DNA of 12,966 nucleotides from Hyphomicrobiales bacterium (GCA_011087745.1 JAALLB010000021.1:1-12966); one strand, 5' to 3'; numbered from the stretch's first letter, positions 5,246 through 12,966 are shown. Numbers and translations are program-made. The notes: a model not told the origin generated them from the sequence alone.

Positions 5246-5833
5246 ATGTCGGACGCGCGTATTATTGTTGAAACTGGTGTTGAAGCGAAAGTTGCCAGCA
5301 TCATTGAGCCTGAGATCGAGGATCTCGGCTATAGACTGGTGCGCGTAAAACTATCAAACATCAATGGTGCAACGCTTCAGATAATGGCTGAGCGTCCAGA
5401 TGGCACGATGAATGTTGCGGGATGTGAAGAGATATCGCGAGCGATTTCTCCCATTCTTGATATCGAAGACCCCATCAGTCAAGCGTATCATTTGGAGATT
5501 TCATCGCCTGGTATTGACCGTCCGATGGTTCGCCTATCTGATTTTGATACTTGGACAGGACATACAGTAAAGCTTGAAACACACCAGATCATTAATGGTC
5601 GCAAGCGCTATAAAGGCATGATTATCTCTGTTGAAGGTAATGAGATTACTTTCCGACGTGAAGCACCAAGTGAAAATGAAGACCCAAATTTTGTATTGCC
5701 TATCGCTGAAATTAAAGATGCAAAATTGGTGATGACAGACGATCTTATTACTGAGGCTTTAAAGCGTGATAAAACACTGCGGGAAGCAAACGGAATTGAG
5801 GATGGAGATGAACCTTCATCCGCTGAGAATTAA
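5246..5833 (+). CDS. rimP: ribosome maturation factor RimP
   Basis: Assists late assembly of the 30S ribosomal subunit. The protein has 195 residues. The N-terminal alpha/beta domain (about 8-92) ends in the family hallmark EISSPGIDRPM (84-94). An Sm-like beta-barrel domain follows (about 95-165), including NGRKRYKG (117-124). The tail is acidic. The ATG at 5246 is chosen because the MSDxR start followed by IVETG fits rhizobial RimP. A TTG three codons upstream (5237) has the AGGA at 5229-5232 at closer spacing (4 bases, against 13 for the ATG) and cannot be excluded. It is the first gene of the operon continuing with nusA, as in most bacteria, and is preceded by an attenuator-like terminator. 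Confidence 0.96.
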   Translation: MSDARIIVETGVEAKVASIIEPEIEDLGYRLVRVKLSNINGATLQIMAERPDGTMNVAGCEEISRAISPILDIEDPISQAYHLEISSPGIDRPMVRLSDFDTWTGHTVKLETHQIINGRKRYKGMIISVEGNEITFRREAPSENEDPNFVLPIAEIKDAKLVMTDDLITEALKRDKTLREANGIEDGDEPSSAEN

Positions 5834-5879
5834 TACAGAACTAGAAAACGAAATTGCATAAGGTTTTTGAGGAAAGTTT

Positions 5880-5948
5880 ATGCAGCACCTAATATCAGTC
5901 CGCTGGATGTGGATGGGCAAAGGAGAGTGTTATGGCAGTCAGTGCTAA
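5880..5948 (+). other. candidate 22-codon ORF overlapping the nusA start
   Basis: ATG at 5880 has GAGGAAAG six bases upstream, a better-placed Shine-Dalgarno site than many genes here. It reads 22 codons, rich in Met and Trp (VRWMWMGKGE), and ends 17 bases inside nusA in another frame. TGCATAA (5855-5861) could pair with TTATGCA (5878-5884), closing this ATG in a 7-bp stem. The product resembles nothing I know. It could be a leader ORF adjusting nusA translation or simply chance. The rest of the rimP-nusA gap shows no promoter or terminator. Confidence 0.22.
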
Positions 5949-7566
5949 CAGGTTGGAATTGTTGCAAATCGCAGATGCGGTTGCTCGTGAAAAGGCGATT
6001 GATAAGGAAATTGTTATTTCCGCAATGGCTAATGCTATCGAGAAGGCAGCAAAATCGCGTTACGGTCAGAAAACCAATGTTCACGTGAACGTTGATACAA
6101 AAACCGGCGATATAAACCTAAAGCGTCTGCTTGAAGTTGTTGAAGTGGTTGATGACCACACGACACAAATTTCATTAGAACTTGCTCGTGATAAAGAACC
6201 AACGATTGAACTGGGTGATTATGTTTCTGATCCACTTCCGCCGATGGATTTTGGCCGTATTGCAGCTCAGTCAGCCAAACAGGTTATTGTGCAGCAAGTA
6301 CGGGATGCTGAGCGTGATCGACAGTTTGAAGAATATAAAGACCGCGTCGGTGAAACCATCAACGGTACTGTGAAACGCGTTGAATACGGCAATGTAATTG
6401 TAGACCTTGGTAAAGGTGAAGCCATCATCCGCCGTGATGAAACAATTCCTCGCGAAAACTTCCGCTATGGTGACCGGGTTCGTGCATATCTTTATGACGT
6501 ACGCCGTGAACAACATGGCCCGCAAATTTTCTTGTCACGTACACACCCGCAGTTTATGTCCAAGCTGTTCACTATGGAAGTTCCTGAAATTTATGATGGG
6601 GTGATTGAACTAAAATCAGTTGCACGGGATCCGGGTTCGCGAGCAAAGATTGCTGTTATTTCAAATGATTCAGCAATTGATCCGGTAGGTGCCTGTGTGG
6701 GTATGCGCGGTTCGCGCGTGCAAGCAGTTGTTGGTGAACTTCAAGGTGAGAAAATCGACATCATTCCATGGTCACCAGAACCTGCAAGTTTCATTGTGAA
6801 CGCACTGCAGCCTGCTGAAGTTACAAAAGTTATTCTTGATGAAGATGCTGAGCGCATTGAGGTTGTTGTTCCTGATGATCAACTGTCACTTGCAATTGGC
6901 CGCCGCGGACAAAATGTTCGTCTTGCCTCTCAACTTACCGGTTGGGACATTGATATTATGACTGAAGAAGACGAGAGCTCTCGTCGTCAGGCTGAATTTG
7001 AAACCAGTGCAAAAGCATTTATCGAAGCGCTTAACGTCGATGAGATGGTTGCTCAACTTCTGGCCTCTGAAGGGTTCTCATCTGTTGAAGAAGTCGCATA
7101 TGTAGACATGTTGGAAATTGCTTCTATCGAAGGTTTCGATGATGAAACAGCCGAAGAGCTTCAAGCACGTGCAAAAGAATACATTGAGAAACAGGAAACT
7201 GCTCTTGATGATGAGCGCAAGAAATTGGGTGTGGCTGATGAGCTTCGAGAAATCGATGGTCTGACAATGCCAATGCTTGTAACGCTCGGCAAAGATGACA
7301 TTAAAACAATGGAAGATTTTGCCGGCTGTGCTGCTGATGATCTCATTGGTTGGAGCGAGCGTAAGGATGGAGAAACAACGCGTTTCCCTGGTACGCTTGA
7401 TGAATATAAAATTTCCCGTGTTGATGCCGATGCCATGGTTATGCAGGCTCGTGTTAAGGCCGGTTGGGTAACAGAAGAAGAGCTGGCGGCTGCTAACGCA
7501 GAACCAGAGCCTGAAGTTGAAGAAGTTGTAGAAGAGGAAGAAAAGAAAACAGGGCGCATTTTCTAA
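5932..7566 (+). CDS. nusA: transcription termination/antitermination protein NusA
   Basis: RNA-polymerase-associated elongation factor that promotes hairpin pausing and intrinsic termination and joins antitermination complexes on rRNA operons. Of 544 residues, the N-terminal polymerase-binding domain covers about 1-130. The S1 domain is about 138-203 (NGTVKRVEYGNVIVDLG). KH1 is about 230-300 with GMRGSRVQ (258-264), and KH2 about 300-345 with IGRRGQNVRLA (322-332). Two C-terminal helix-hairpin-helix repeats (about 365-420 and 435-510) are followed by an acidic Glu-rich tail ending KKTGRIF. The start ATG has GGAGAG upstream and is 98 bases after rimP. The ylxR gene follows after 18 bases. The structure is complete and typical of Alphaproteobacteria, where the acidic repeats are retained. 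Confidence 0.98.
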   Translation: MAVSANRLELLQIADAVAREKAIDKEIVISAMANAIEKAAKSRYGQKTNVHVNVDTKTGDINLKRLLEVVEVVDDHTTQISLELARDKEPTIELGDYVSDPLPPMDFGRIAAQSAKQVIVQQVRDAERDRQFEEYKDRVGETINGTVKRVEYGNVIVDLGKGEAIIRRDETIPRENFRYGDRVRAYLYDVRREQHGPQIFLSRTHPQFMSKLFTMEVPEIYDGVIELKSVARDPGSRAKIAVISNDSAIDPVGACVGMRGSRVQAVVGELQGEKIDIIPWSPEPASFIVNALQPAEVTKVILDEDAERIEVVVPDDQLSLAIGRRGQNVRLASQLTGWDIDIMTEEDESSRRQAEFETSAKAFIEALNVDEMVAQLLASEGFSSVEEVAYVDMLEIASIEGFDDETAEELQARAKEYIEKQETALDDERKKLGVADELREIDGLTMPMLVTLGKDDIKTMEDFAGCAADDLIGWSERKDGETTRFPGTLDEYKISRVDADAMVMQARVKAGWVTEEELAAANAEPEPEVEEVVEEEEKKTGRIF

Positions 7567-7584
7567 GGAAAAGGAAATAGCTCT

Positions 7585-8187
7585 TTGGCGCAAGATATGA
7601 ACCCGCGAACCTGCATCGTGACCAAAACGGAAAAGTCGCCCGACGATATGATCCGTTTTGTAAAGGGACCGGATAATCAGGTGTTTCCTGATTTGAAGCG
7701 AAAATTGCCAGGTCGAGGTGTATGGGTAACTGCACAACGAGGTGTTTTGAAAGAAGCAATTTCTAAAAACCTCTTTGCCCGAGGGTTTAAAGATAAAGTA
7801 AAAGTAGATGAAAATCTGCCGCAACTTGTAGAAGATTTATTGCGCCAAACTTCTTTGCAGGCTTTGGCAATGACAAAAAAGGCAGGACTTGTAGCAACAG
7901 GTCAGGCAAAAGCTGAAGCGATGATTAGAGATGGTATTGCATTGGCCTTGATACAGGCTAGCGATGCAGGTACTGACGGAGTGAAAAAGCTTGCTGCGGC
8001 ATTAAAAGAGCAGAAAGTTTATGAAGAACGAGAAGTCGTGCGGATTGATGAATTTACCAGCGAAGAGTTGGACAAAACATTAAATGGCACTAATACAATG
8101 TATGTTGCGCTTTCTAACGGTGGCGCAGCCGTAAAACTGGTGAAAATGATAAGTAGATTGATGGACTTTAAGGCTATGGAAGCTTAA
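7585..8187 (+). CDS. YlxR (DUF448) RNA-binding domain fused to an L7Ae/L30e-like domain
   Basis: A 200-residue RNA-binding protein of the nusA-infB operon. The N-terminal YlxR domain (about 6-80) has NPRTCIVT and the signature LPGRGVWV (41-48). The second domain (about 88-185) is of the ribosomal L7Ae/L30e type, seen in ALAMTKKAGLVATGQAKA (93-110) and the TMYVALSNGGAAVKLV ending. In Firmicutes these are usually two separate neighbouring genes (ylxR and ylxQ); the fusion is common in Alphaproteobacteria. The likely role is binding structured RNA, perhaps tRNA/RNase P-related or ribosomal, but the exact role is unsettled. The start is TTG, supported by AAGGAAA 8 bases upstream; the ATG four codons later is too far from that site. 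It lies 18 bases after nusA and 82 bases before infB. Confidence 0.92.
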   Translation: MAQDMNPRTCIVTKTEKSPDDMIRFVKGPDNQVFPDLKRKLPGRGVWVTAQRGVLKEAISKNLFARGFKDKVKVDENLPQLVEDLLRQTSLQALAMTKKAGLVATGQAKAEAMIRDGIALALIQASDAGTDGVKKLAAALKEQKVYEEREVVRIDEFTSEELDKTLNGTNTMYVALSNGGAAVKLVKMISRLMDFKAMEA

Positions 8188-8250
8188 AATGCATCAATTC
8201 AAACAAAATGCTGGATTTTATATGTTTTAAAGTCCAAAAAGCCTGAATTG
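8162..8250 (+). promoter_or_regulatory. potential alternative RNA structure between ylxR and infB
   Basis: In the gap, TGGATTTTA (8212-8220) pairs with TAAAGTCCA (8228-8236) over 9 bp, nested in CAATTCA (8195-8201) with TGAATTG (8244-8250). The same TAAAGTCCA can pair instead with TGGACTTTA at the end of ylxR. That helix runs 13 continuous pairs (8162-8174 with 8224-8236, two G-U). The upstream strand ends 10 bases before the ylxR stop codon, so a terminating ribosome would cover it. ACTTTA (8165-8170) also matches TAAAGT (8264-8269) directly before the infB ATG. This suggests, but does not prove, coupling of infB expression to ylxR translation. Confidence 0.4.
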
Positions 8251-8269
8251 GCTACTGATAAGGTAAAGT

Positions 8270-10768
8270 ATGAGCGAGAACGACGGCGAAAGCCCTAAAG
8301 AGAAAAAAACACTAACACTGCGAGGTAGTGGTATCTCGCAAGGTACAGTGCGCCAAAATTTCTCTCATGGACGAACAAAATCTGTGGTGGTTGAAACGCG
8401 TAAGCGTAGAATTACCAAGCCTGGTGATACACCTGCAGCCGAGGCAGCACCTGCGGCCGCAGAGCCTGCAGCTCTAGCCCCAGTGGTTCCAACGCCCAAG
8501 CCGGCAGTTGAAATGCCTGCTTCTAATCTTTCCAAAAATGAACTGGATGCTCGTACCAGAGCGCTGGAAGAAGCTAAGGCACGAGAATCAGATGACCGTG
8601 AAAAAGCTTCAGCTGACGAAAAGCGTCGTTCAGAAGAAGATGCAAAGCGTGCTGAAACCAAGGCTGAAGAAGAGCGTCTTGCTGCCGAACGAGAAGAAGC
8701 TGAACGTATAGCAGCAGCAGATGCTTCGGCTATCGCTGCAAAGGTTGAAGAAGGCGCAATTTCAAAACCTGCGGCCCGTGAAGAGCCAAAGACAAAAGAA
8801 CTTAAGCCATTTGAGCGCAAGAAACCTGATGAACCTACAAAACCTTCTCGCACAAAAGGTGGCGATGATCGTCGCAAGACAAAGTTGACACTAACGAACG
8901 CACTTGATGAAGACAGCGGTAAACGAGGCCCCTCTCTTGCAGCACTTAAGCGTCGTCAGGAAAAAGCCAAACGCGCAGCCCAGCAAAATTCTGGTCCACG
9001 CGAAAAAGTTTCCCGTGAAGTGCAATTACCTGAAACGATTACGATTCAGGAACTTGCAAACCGTATGTCTGAGCGCTCTGTTGATGTTATCAAATATTTG
9101 ATGCAGCAGGGTCAAATGATGAAGCCAGGCGATATCGTCGATGCAGATACAGCTGAACTTATTACAGAAGAATTTGGCCACACTGTAAGACGTGTATCAG
9201 ATAGTGACATCGAAGAAGGCATCTTCGATACACCTGATGATGACACCGATCTGGAGTCTCGTCCTCCAGTTGTTACAATCATGGGTCACGTCGATCATGG
9301 TAAGACATCTTTGTTGGATGCTCTGCGCAGTGCAAACGTTGTTTCAGGTGAAGCAGGCGGCATCACTCAGCACATTGGTGCTTATCAAGTTGAGCACGAT
9401 GGTCAGTTGATTTCATTCATCGATACCCCTGGTCACGAAGCCTTTACATCGATGCGTGCTCGTGGAGCCCAAATTACTGATATTGCAATTCTTGTGGTTG
9501 CTGCTGACGACAGCGTCATGCCGCAAACAATTGAATCAATTAATCACGCAAAAGCAGCGGAAGTTCCGATCATTGTTGCAATCAACAAGATGGACAGACT
9601 AGGTGCTGACGCAAACAAGGTGAAAACCGAACTTCTTCAACACGAGGTTTTTGTTGAAGACATGGGCGGTGATGTTCTTGCAGTAGAAGTTTCGGCTCTG
9701 AAAGGGACAAACCTTGATAAGCTTTTGGAAGCGATCGTTCTTCAGGCAGAATTGCTTGATCTGAAAGCAAACCCGGACCGACCAGGCGAAGGTTCAGTAA
9801 TTGAAGCCAAGCTTGATAAGGGTCGCGGCCCTGTTGCTACAGTTCTTGTCAACCGCGGTACATTGAACATCGGCGATATTGTTATTGCAGGTGATGAATG
9901 GGGTAAAATTCGTGCCATCGTAAACGACAAGAGTGAGCAGCTTAAGCAAGCAACCCCTTCAATGCCTGTAGAGGTTCTTGGTTTAAATGGTGCGCCTTCT
10001 GCTGGCGACCGTATTGGCGTGGTTGAAAATGAAGCGCGCGCGCGTGAAATTTCAGAATACCGTCAGCCTCTGTCTCGTGAAAAAGCTGTGGCCCGTGCTG
10101 CAGGTTCACGAGGTTCTTTGGAACAAATGATGACGCAACTACAAACATCTGAGCTAAGCGAAGCGGCACTTGTTTTGAAAGCGGATGTGCAGGGTTCTGC
10201 GGAAGCTATCCAACAAGCGCTTGAAAAAATGAACACTGATGAAGTTGCTGCTCGTATCGTCCATTCCGGTGTCGGTGCGATAACAGAATCTGATGTAGCA
10301 CTGGCCGTTGCGTCTAATGCACCAATTCTGGCGTTTAACGTTCGTGCAAATAAACAGGCACGTGATGCTGCAGAAGCTGAAGGCATTGAAATTCGTTACT
10401 ATTCAATCATCTACGATCTTGTTGATGATATGAAGTCTGTAATGTCTGGTCTGCTTGCACCTGAGCGTCGCGAAACATTCTTGGGTTATGCAGAAATTCT
10501 GGAAGTATTCAACGTGTCGAAAGTTGGTAAAGTTGCCGGTTGTCGTATCACGGAAGGCAAGGTTGAACGTGGATCAGGTGTTCGCCTGCTGCGTGACAAT
10601 GTTGTTATTCATGAAGGCAGTCTTTCAACGCTTAAGCGCTTCAAGGATGAAGTGGCTGAAGTGCAAGGTGGTCAAGAGTGCGGTATGGCATTTGAAAACT
10701 ACCAGGACATGCGTCAGGGCGATGTAATCGAGTGCTTCCGTGTAGAACACATCGAGCGTTCGCTTTAA
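8270..10768 (+). CDS. infB: translation initiation factor IF-2
   Basis: GTPase that places initiator fMet-tRNA on the 30S subunit and drives 50S joining. It has 832 residues. The alphaproteobacterial N-terminal motif (TLRGSGISQGTVRQNFSHGR, 15-34) is followed by an Ala/Glu/Lys-rich charged linker (about 55-245). The IF2_N helical domain is about 252-303. The GTPase domain carries GHVDHGKT (339-346), GGITQH (363-368), DTPGH (385-389), NKMD (439-442) and SAL (475-477). Domain II, domain III and the C-terminal fMet-tRNA-binding barrel follow (about 505-832), with the C-terminal part carrying GxVxRGSGVRLLR. ATG has AAGG 6 bases upstream. No internal start with a good ribosome binding site was noticed that would make a short IF2 form as in E. 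coli. Confidence 0.98.
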   Translation: MSENDGESPKEKKTLTLRGSGISQGTVRQNFSHGRTKSVVVETRKRRITKPGDTPAAEAAPAAAEPAALAPVVPTPKPAVEMPASNLSKNELDARTRALEEAKARESDDREKASADEKRRSEEDAKRAETKAEEERLAAEREEAERIAAADASAIAAKVEEGAISKPAAREEPKTKELKPFERKKPDEPTKPSRTKGGDDRRKTKLTLTNALDEDSGKRGPSLAALKRRQEKAKRAAQQNSGPREKVSREVQLPETITIQELANRMSERSVDVIKYLMQQGQMMKPGDIVDADTAELITEEFGHTVRRVSDSDIEEGIFDTPDDDTDLESRPPVVTIMGHVDHGKTSLLDALRSANVVSGEAGGITQHIGAYQVEHDGQLISFIDTPGHEAFTSMRARGAQITDIAILVVAADDSVMPQTIESINHAKAAEVPIIVAINKMDRLGADANKVKTELLQHEVFVEDMGGDVLAVEVSALKGTNLDKLLEAIVLQAELLDLKANPDRPGEGSVIEAKLDKGRGPVATVLVNRGTLNIGDIVIAGDEWGKIRAIVNDKSEQLKQATPSMPVEVLGLNGAPSAGDRIGVVENEARAREISEYRQPLSREKAVARAAGSRGSLEQMMTQLQTSELSEAALVLKADVQGSAEAIQQALEKMNTDEVAARIVHSGVGAITESDVALAVASNAPILAFNVRANKQARDAAEAEGIEIRYYSIIYDLVDDMKSVMSGLLAPERRETFLGYAEILEVFNVSKVGKVAGCRITEGKVERGSGVRLLRDNVVIHEGSLSTLKRFKDEVAEVQGGQECGMAFENYQDMRQGDVIECFRVEHIERSL

Positions 10769-10786
10769 GACAAAAATTTTGAAGAG

Positions 10787-10813
10787 TTCTGTCCGGTCCC
10801 ATTCCGGGCAGAA
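10787..10813 (+). repeat. intercistronic hairpin between infB and rbfA
   Basis: TTCTGTCCGG (10787-10796) and CCGGGCAGAA (10804-10813) form a 10-bp stem (one G-U) with a 7-base loop. It lies 18 bases after the infB stop and ends 17 bases before the rbfA ATG. No T-run follows (AAGCTATAGG instead), so it is not an ordinary terminator. It could be an RNA-stability or processing element, or a partial stop in the operon. The rbfA ribosome binding site AGGAAA lies just outside it. Confidence 0.6.
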
Positions 10814-10830
10814 AGCTATAGGAAAAAACC

Positions 10831-11250
10831 ATGAGTAAGTTTTCGGGCAAGGGCCCATCACAGCGCCAATTGCGTGTGGGAGAAAATGTGCGCCATGCAC
10901 TGACCCAGCTTTTACAGCGCGGTGAAATTCAAGACGATGTTTTGCAAAAAACAGTGATTTCTATATCAGAAGTTGCCATGTCGCCGGATTTGAAGATTGC
11001 TACCTGTTATGTTTCACCACTCGGTGGCGGCGATTCCAAACCCATCATCAAGGCACTTGCCACAAACGCAAAGTTTATTCGGGGTAAGCTTTCACCTCAT
11101 CTAAACCAGATGAAATACATGCCAGAGTTTCGCTTTCGCGAAGATACAAGTTTTGACAATTATTCAAAGATTGATGCGCTCTTGCATACTCCAGAAGTTC
11201 AACGTGATTTGGCCGAAGAAACTGATTACGACGGAGATAAGGAAACATGA
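10831..11250 (+). CDS. rbfA: 30S ribosome-binding factor RbfA
   Basis: Binds immature 30S subunits and helps 16S rRNA 5'-end maturation, also needed for cold adaptation in several bacteria. The 139-residue protein is one KH-type domain. RQLRVGENVRHAL (12-24) is the family N terminus. The central strand pair is ISISEVAMSPDLKIATCYVSP (44-63) and the C-terminal part is RFREDTSFDNYSKIDALL (101-118), followed by a short acidic tail. The ATG has AGGAAA 8 bases upstream. The TGA stop overlaps the truB start (ATGA), a sign of coupled translation. Position between infB and truB is the standard order. Confidence 0.97.
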   Translation: MSKFSGKGPSQRQLRVGENVRHALTQLLQRGEIQDDVLQKTVISISEVAMSPDLKIATCYVSPLGGGDSKPIIKALATNAKFIRGKLSPHLNQMKYMPEFRFREDTSFDNYSKIDALLHTPEVQRDLAEETDYDGDKET

Positions 11251-12170
11251 GCCGCCAGCGCAAGAAAAAGGGCCGCCCGATTTCTGGCTGGGTAATACTG
11301 GACAAACCGGTTGGTATTGGTTCAACGCAGTGTGTTTCAAAAATCAAATGGCTCTTCCAAGCAGCAAAGGCAGGACACGCTGGTACGCTTGATCCACTTG
11401 CATCTGGCATGTTGCCACTTGCTTTGGGCGAGGCGACACGAACGGTTCCGTTTATTATGGATGGACAGAAAACCTATCGCTTCACTGTAACCTGGGGTGC
11501 GGAAACCAATACTGATGATCTTGCTGGTGAAGTAACCCGGCAATCAGATGAACGTCCGACCAAGGATGCAATATTAGCTCTACTGCCAAAATATACCGGT
11601 GAAATTGAGCAGGTGCCGCCGCAATTTTCCGCCGTCAAAATCGATGGTGAGCATGCTTATAAGCGAGCCCGCGATGGCGAAGAAATGGAAATTAAATCAC
11701 GCATCGTGGAAATTGAAAAGCTTGAATTAATAGAGGCTACCGAGCAGACAGCAATTTTCGAAGTGCTTTGCGGCAAGGGCACTTATGTTCGTTCGTTGGC
11801 CCGCGACATGGGACGTGATCTCAAATGCTACGGTCATATCACCGAATTGCGCCGTACGTCGGTTGCACCGTTCCTGGAAGAAGACCTAATCCCACTTGAA
11901 AAACTGGTTGAGATGGAAGGCGAACTTGAACAACTGGATAGTGAACTTTTTACTACCGGAACAGCGCTTGATGACCTATTGGAAGTGCCAGTTACAAAAG
12001 AGCAAGTCCACCGTTTACGCCTGGGTAACTCGATTGTATTGCGCGGCAGCGATGCCATTGCTCAAGCTGATGAAGCTTTCGCATCAAACGGCGATGAACT
12101 CATTGCAATTGGTGAAATAGAGCAGGGTCAATTTAAACCCAAAAGGGTATTTCAGCATTCTTTTATATAG
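11247..12170 (+). CDS. truB: tRNA pseudouridine(55) synthase TruB
   Basis: Isomerises U55 in the T-loop of nearly all elongator tRNAs to pseudouridine. It has 307 residues. The catalytic aspartate is Asp49 in GHAGTLDPLASG (43-54). Tyr77 in KTYRF, QVPPQFSAVKIDG (122-134), GTYVRSLARD (178-187) and LRRTSVAPF (201-209) are family motifs. The C-terminal region (about 215-307) is the RNA-binding extension found in proteobacterial TruB. The start ATG overlaps the rbfA stop by four bases and has AAGGAAA in front. It is the last gene of the operon in this window. The 38 bases after it (12171-12208) hold only weak AT-rich inverted repeats and no clear terminator before the convergent gene. Confidence 0.97.
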   Translation: MSRQRKKKGRPISGWVILDKPVGIGSTQCVSKIKWLFQAAKAGHAGTLDPLASGMLPLALGEATRTVPFIMDGQKTYRFTVTWGAETNTDDLAGEVTRQSDERPTKDAILALLPKYTGEIEQVPPQFSAVKIDGEHAYKRARDGEEMEIKSRIVEIEKLELIEATEQTAIFEVLCGKGTYVRSLARDMGRDLKCYGHITELRRTSVAPFLEEDLIPLEKLVEMEGELEQLDSELFTTGTALDDLLEVPVTKEQVHRLRLGNSIVLRGSDAIAQADEAFASNGDELIAIGEIEQGQFKPKRVFQHSFI

Positions 12171-12208
12171 CTGATTTGAATTTAGATGTTAAATCGAGCA
12201 ATCAAACG

Positions 12209-12966
12209 CTATGCCAAAGCAGGCGACCCAACGCCATTTCTTTTGAAGATCGTTTCAAGAATCTCATTGTTGAAGCCTTGAGGCATCTGGTCACCGGAAG
12301 CGAACATATAAAGTGCAGCTTTTGCAATTGCATCCAGTGTTGAAAACACAAGCGATCCTAAAAATACATAAACAATGCCGATTACTATCAAGCTTGCGCC
12401 TAAAACGGGTGATGTGGCCCAAACACTTGCTGCCAATCCAGCTATCAAAAAGAACGGTAGAGTTGCAGGGATAGCTAGAACAGAGAGACCAACTTTCAGA
12501 GTTATCGCTTCACCCCAATTTTTCTTCACAAGTTCAGCAGAGCGTTTAAGGGCATCTATCGCGCCCTTTTCTTCTGCAACAATAACAGGAACTGCAAAAA
12601 AGCTTGCAATGCGCCAGCCAAAGCCCAGCATTCCGCTTATCATGCTGCCAATAAAGTTATTGCGTCCCTTGATTGATCGTAAAATCAAACCAACAGTTGC
12701 CGCAAGCATTGACCATGTGAGTATTTGTGGCAGACGCTTCCATGCGATGCTAAATCCATCTGCAAGCATCAGGTCATCTCCGCATAAGCGAATAAATGCA
12801 CATGTTATCAGCCCGAAATTAAAGAAGGTCAGAATAACATAACCGATATAAGTCGGAATTATTGCCAGAAGGGCATATTTGATTATTGTCGACAGATCAA
12901 AAACTTTGTTTGGTATTGCCAAGTTACCGAACGTTGAATGAGAAAGTGCGGTTAAGGGGTTTTTAT
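12209..12966 (-). CDS. DUF6159-like integral membrane protein, 5' end outside the window
   Basis: At least 237 residues with about five membrane-spanning stretches (near 15-45, 67-83, 95-113, 142-168 and 171-195, counted from the TTG at 12922). Characteristic parts are ADGFSIAWKRLPQILTWS, FFAVPVIVAEEKGAIDALK and RSAELVKKNWGEA, which I recognise as the DUF6159 family of bacterial membrane proteins without known function. That TTG is not the true start: the frame stays open from there to the window edge (reading back ...TALSHSTFGN), and the family usually has a further N-terminal part. The gene is therefore partial. It is convergent with truB and unrelated in function as far as can be seen. It occupies the place where rpsO commonly follows truB. 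Confidence 0.85.
   Translation of the reverse strand, partial: KNPLTALSHSTFGNLAIPNKVFDLSTIIKYALLAIIPTYIGYVILTFFNFGLITCAFIRLCGDDLMLADGFSIAWKRLPQILTWSMLAATVGLILRSIKGRNNFIGSMISGMLGFGWRIASFFAVPVIVAEEKGAIDALKRSAELVKKNWGEAITLKVGLSVLAIPATLPFFLIAGLAASVWATSPVLGASLIVIGIVYVFLGSLVFSTLDAIAKAALYMFASGDQMPQGFNNEILETIFKRNGVGSPALA

Noticed and set aside
7078..7824. Long reverse-strand ORF (248 codons) across the nusA end and ylxR
   Set aside because: It is fully antisense to two clear conserved genes, its Phe/Cys/Ser-rich product resembles no family, and it has no ribosome binding site that stands out.
8440..8530. Tandem repeat in the infB 5' region
   Set aside because: The GCAGC/GCCTGC-rich stretch is low-complexity coding for the Ala/Pro-rich IF2 linker, not a true repeat array.
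8365..8877. Reverse ORF of 170 codons opposite the infB N-terminal region
   Set aside because: Its Ser/Ala/Arg-rich sequence is the mirror of the Ala/Glu/Lys-rich IF2 linker and carries no independent coding signal.
12920..12922. TTG as the true start of the DUF6159-like gene
   Set aside because: The frame stays open to the window edge and the family normally has more N-terminal sequence, so the gene is treated as cut by the edge.
1..12966. Mobile element, CRISPR array, tRNA or novel defence system
   Set aside because: No transposase, integrase, spaced direct repeats, cloverleaf or defence-type domains could be found; the content is almost wholly core translation and transcription genes.

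Overview
The window is a housekeeping stretch of an alphaproteobacterial chromosome, most likely from the order Hyphomicrobiales (Rhizobiales). This rests on the order praR/phrR-like regulator, metK, trmB, then rimP, nusA, ylxR-L7Ae, infB, rbfA, truB, together with the long alphaproteobacterial form of MetK, the YlxR-L7Ae fusion and the alphaproteobacterial N terminus of IF2. Base composition is moderately AT-rich by eye, which would suit a low-GC, possibly marine member of the order. I cannot name the genus.

Left part (1-2578, + strand): a small Cro/C1-type regulator (PraR/PhrR-like), then S-adenosylmethionine synthetase and tRNA m7G46 methyltransferase as a tight pair. A promoter-like element and a perfect AT-rich palindrome lie just ahead of metK. 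No known SAM riboswitch is visible.

Middle part (2579-5245): a block of four genes separates trmB from rimP, which often stand close together in this order. It holds a 60-residue conserved-looking small protein (- strand), the ribosome-rescue hydrolase ArfB, a secreted HExxH putative metallopeptidase in the same operon as arfB, and a convergent agmatine-deiminase-family enzyme (- strand) with a twin-arginine signal. The gap of about 250 bp before rimP is the longest without an assigned gene. It holds two hairpin regions, a promoter candidate and a very good intrinsic terminator placed between that promoter and rimP, so it looks like an attenuated leader.

Right part (5246-12170, + strand): the rimP-nusA-ylxR-infB-rbfA-truB operon for transcription elongation/termination, 30S maturation, translation initiation and tRNA pseudouridine 55. 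The gaps before infB and rbfA contain stable potential RNA structures, and a 22-codon ORF with a good ribosome binding site overlaps the nusA start. After truB, where rpsO and pnp are usually found in this order, there is instead a convergent DUF6159-like membrane protein gene that runs off the right edge.

I see no CRISPR array, insertion sequence, tRNA or rRNA gene, and no defence or mobile system. The most interesting signals are RNA-level control elements in the translation operon (rimP leader terminator, ylxR-infB alternative pairing, nusA-overlapping ORF) and the exported enzymes in the middle block.
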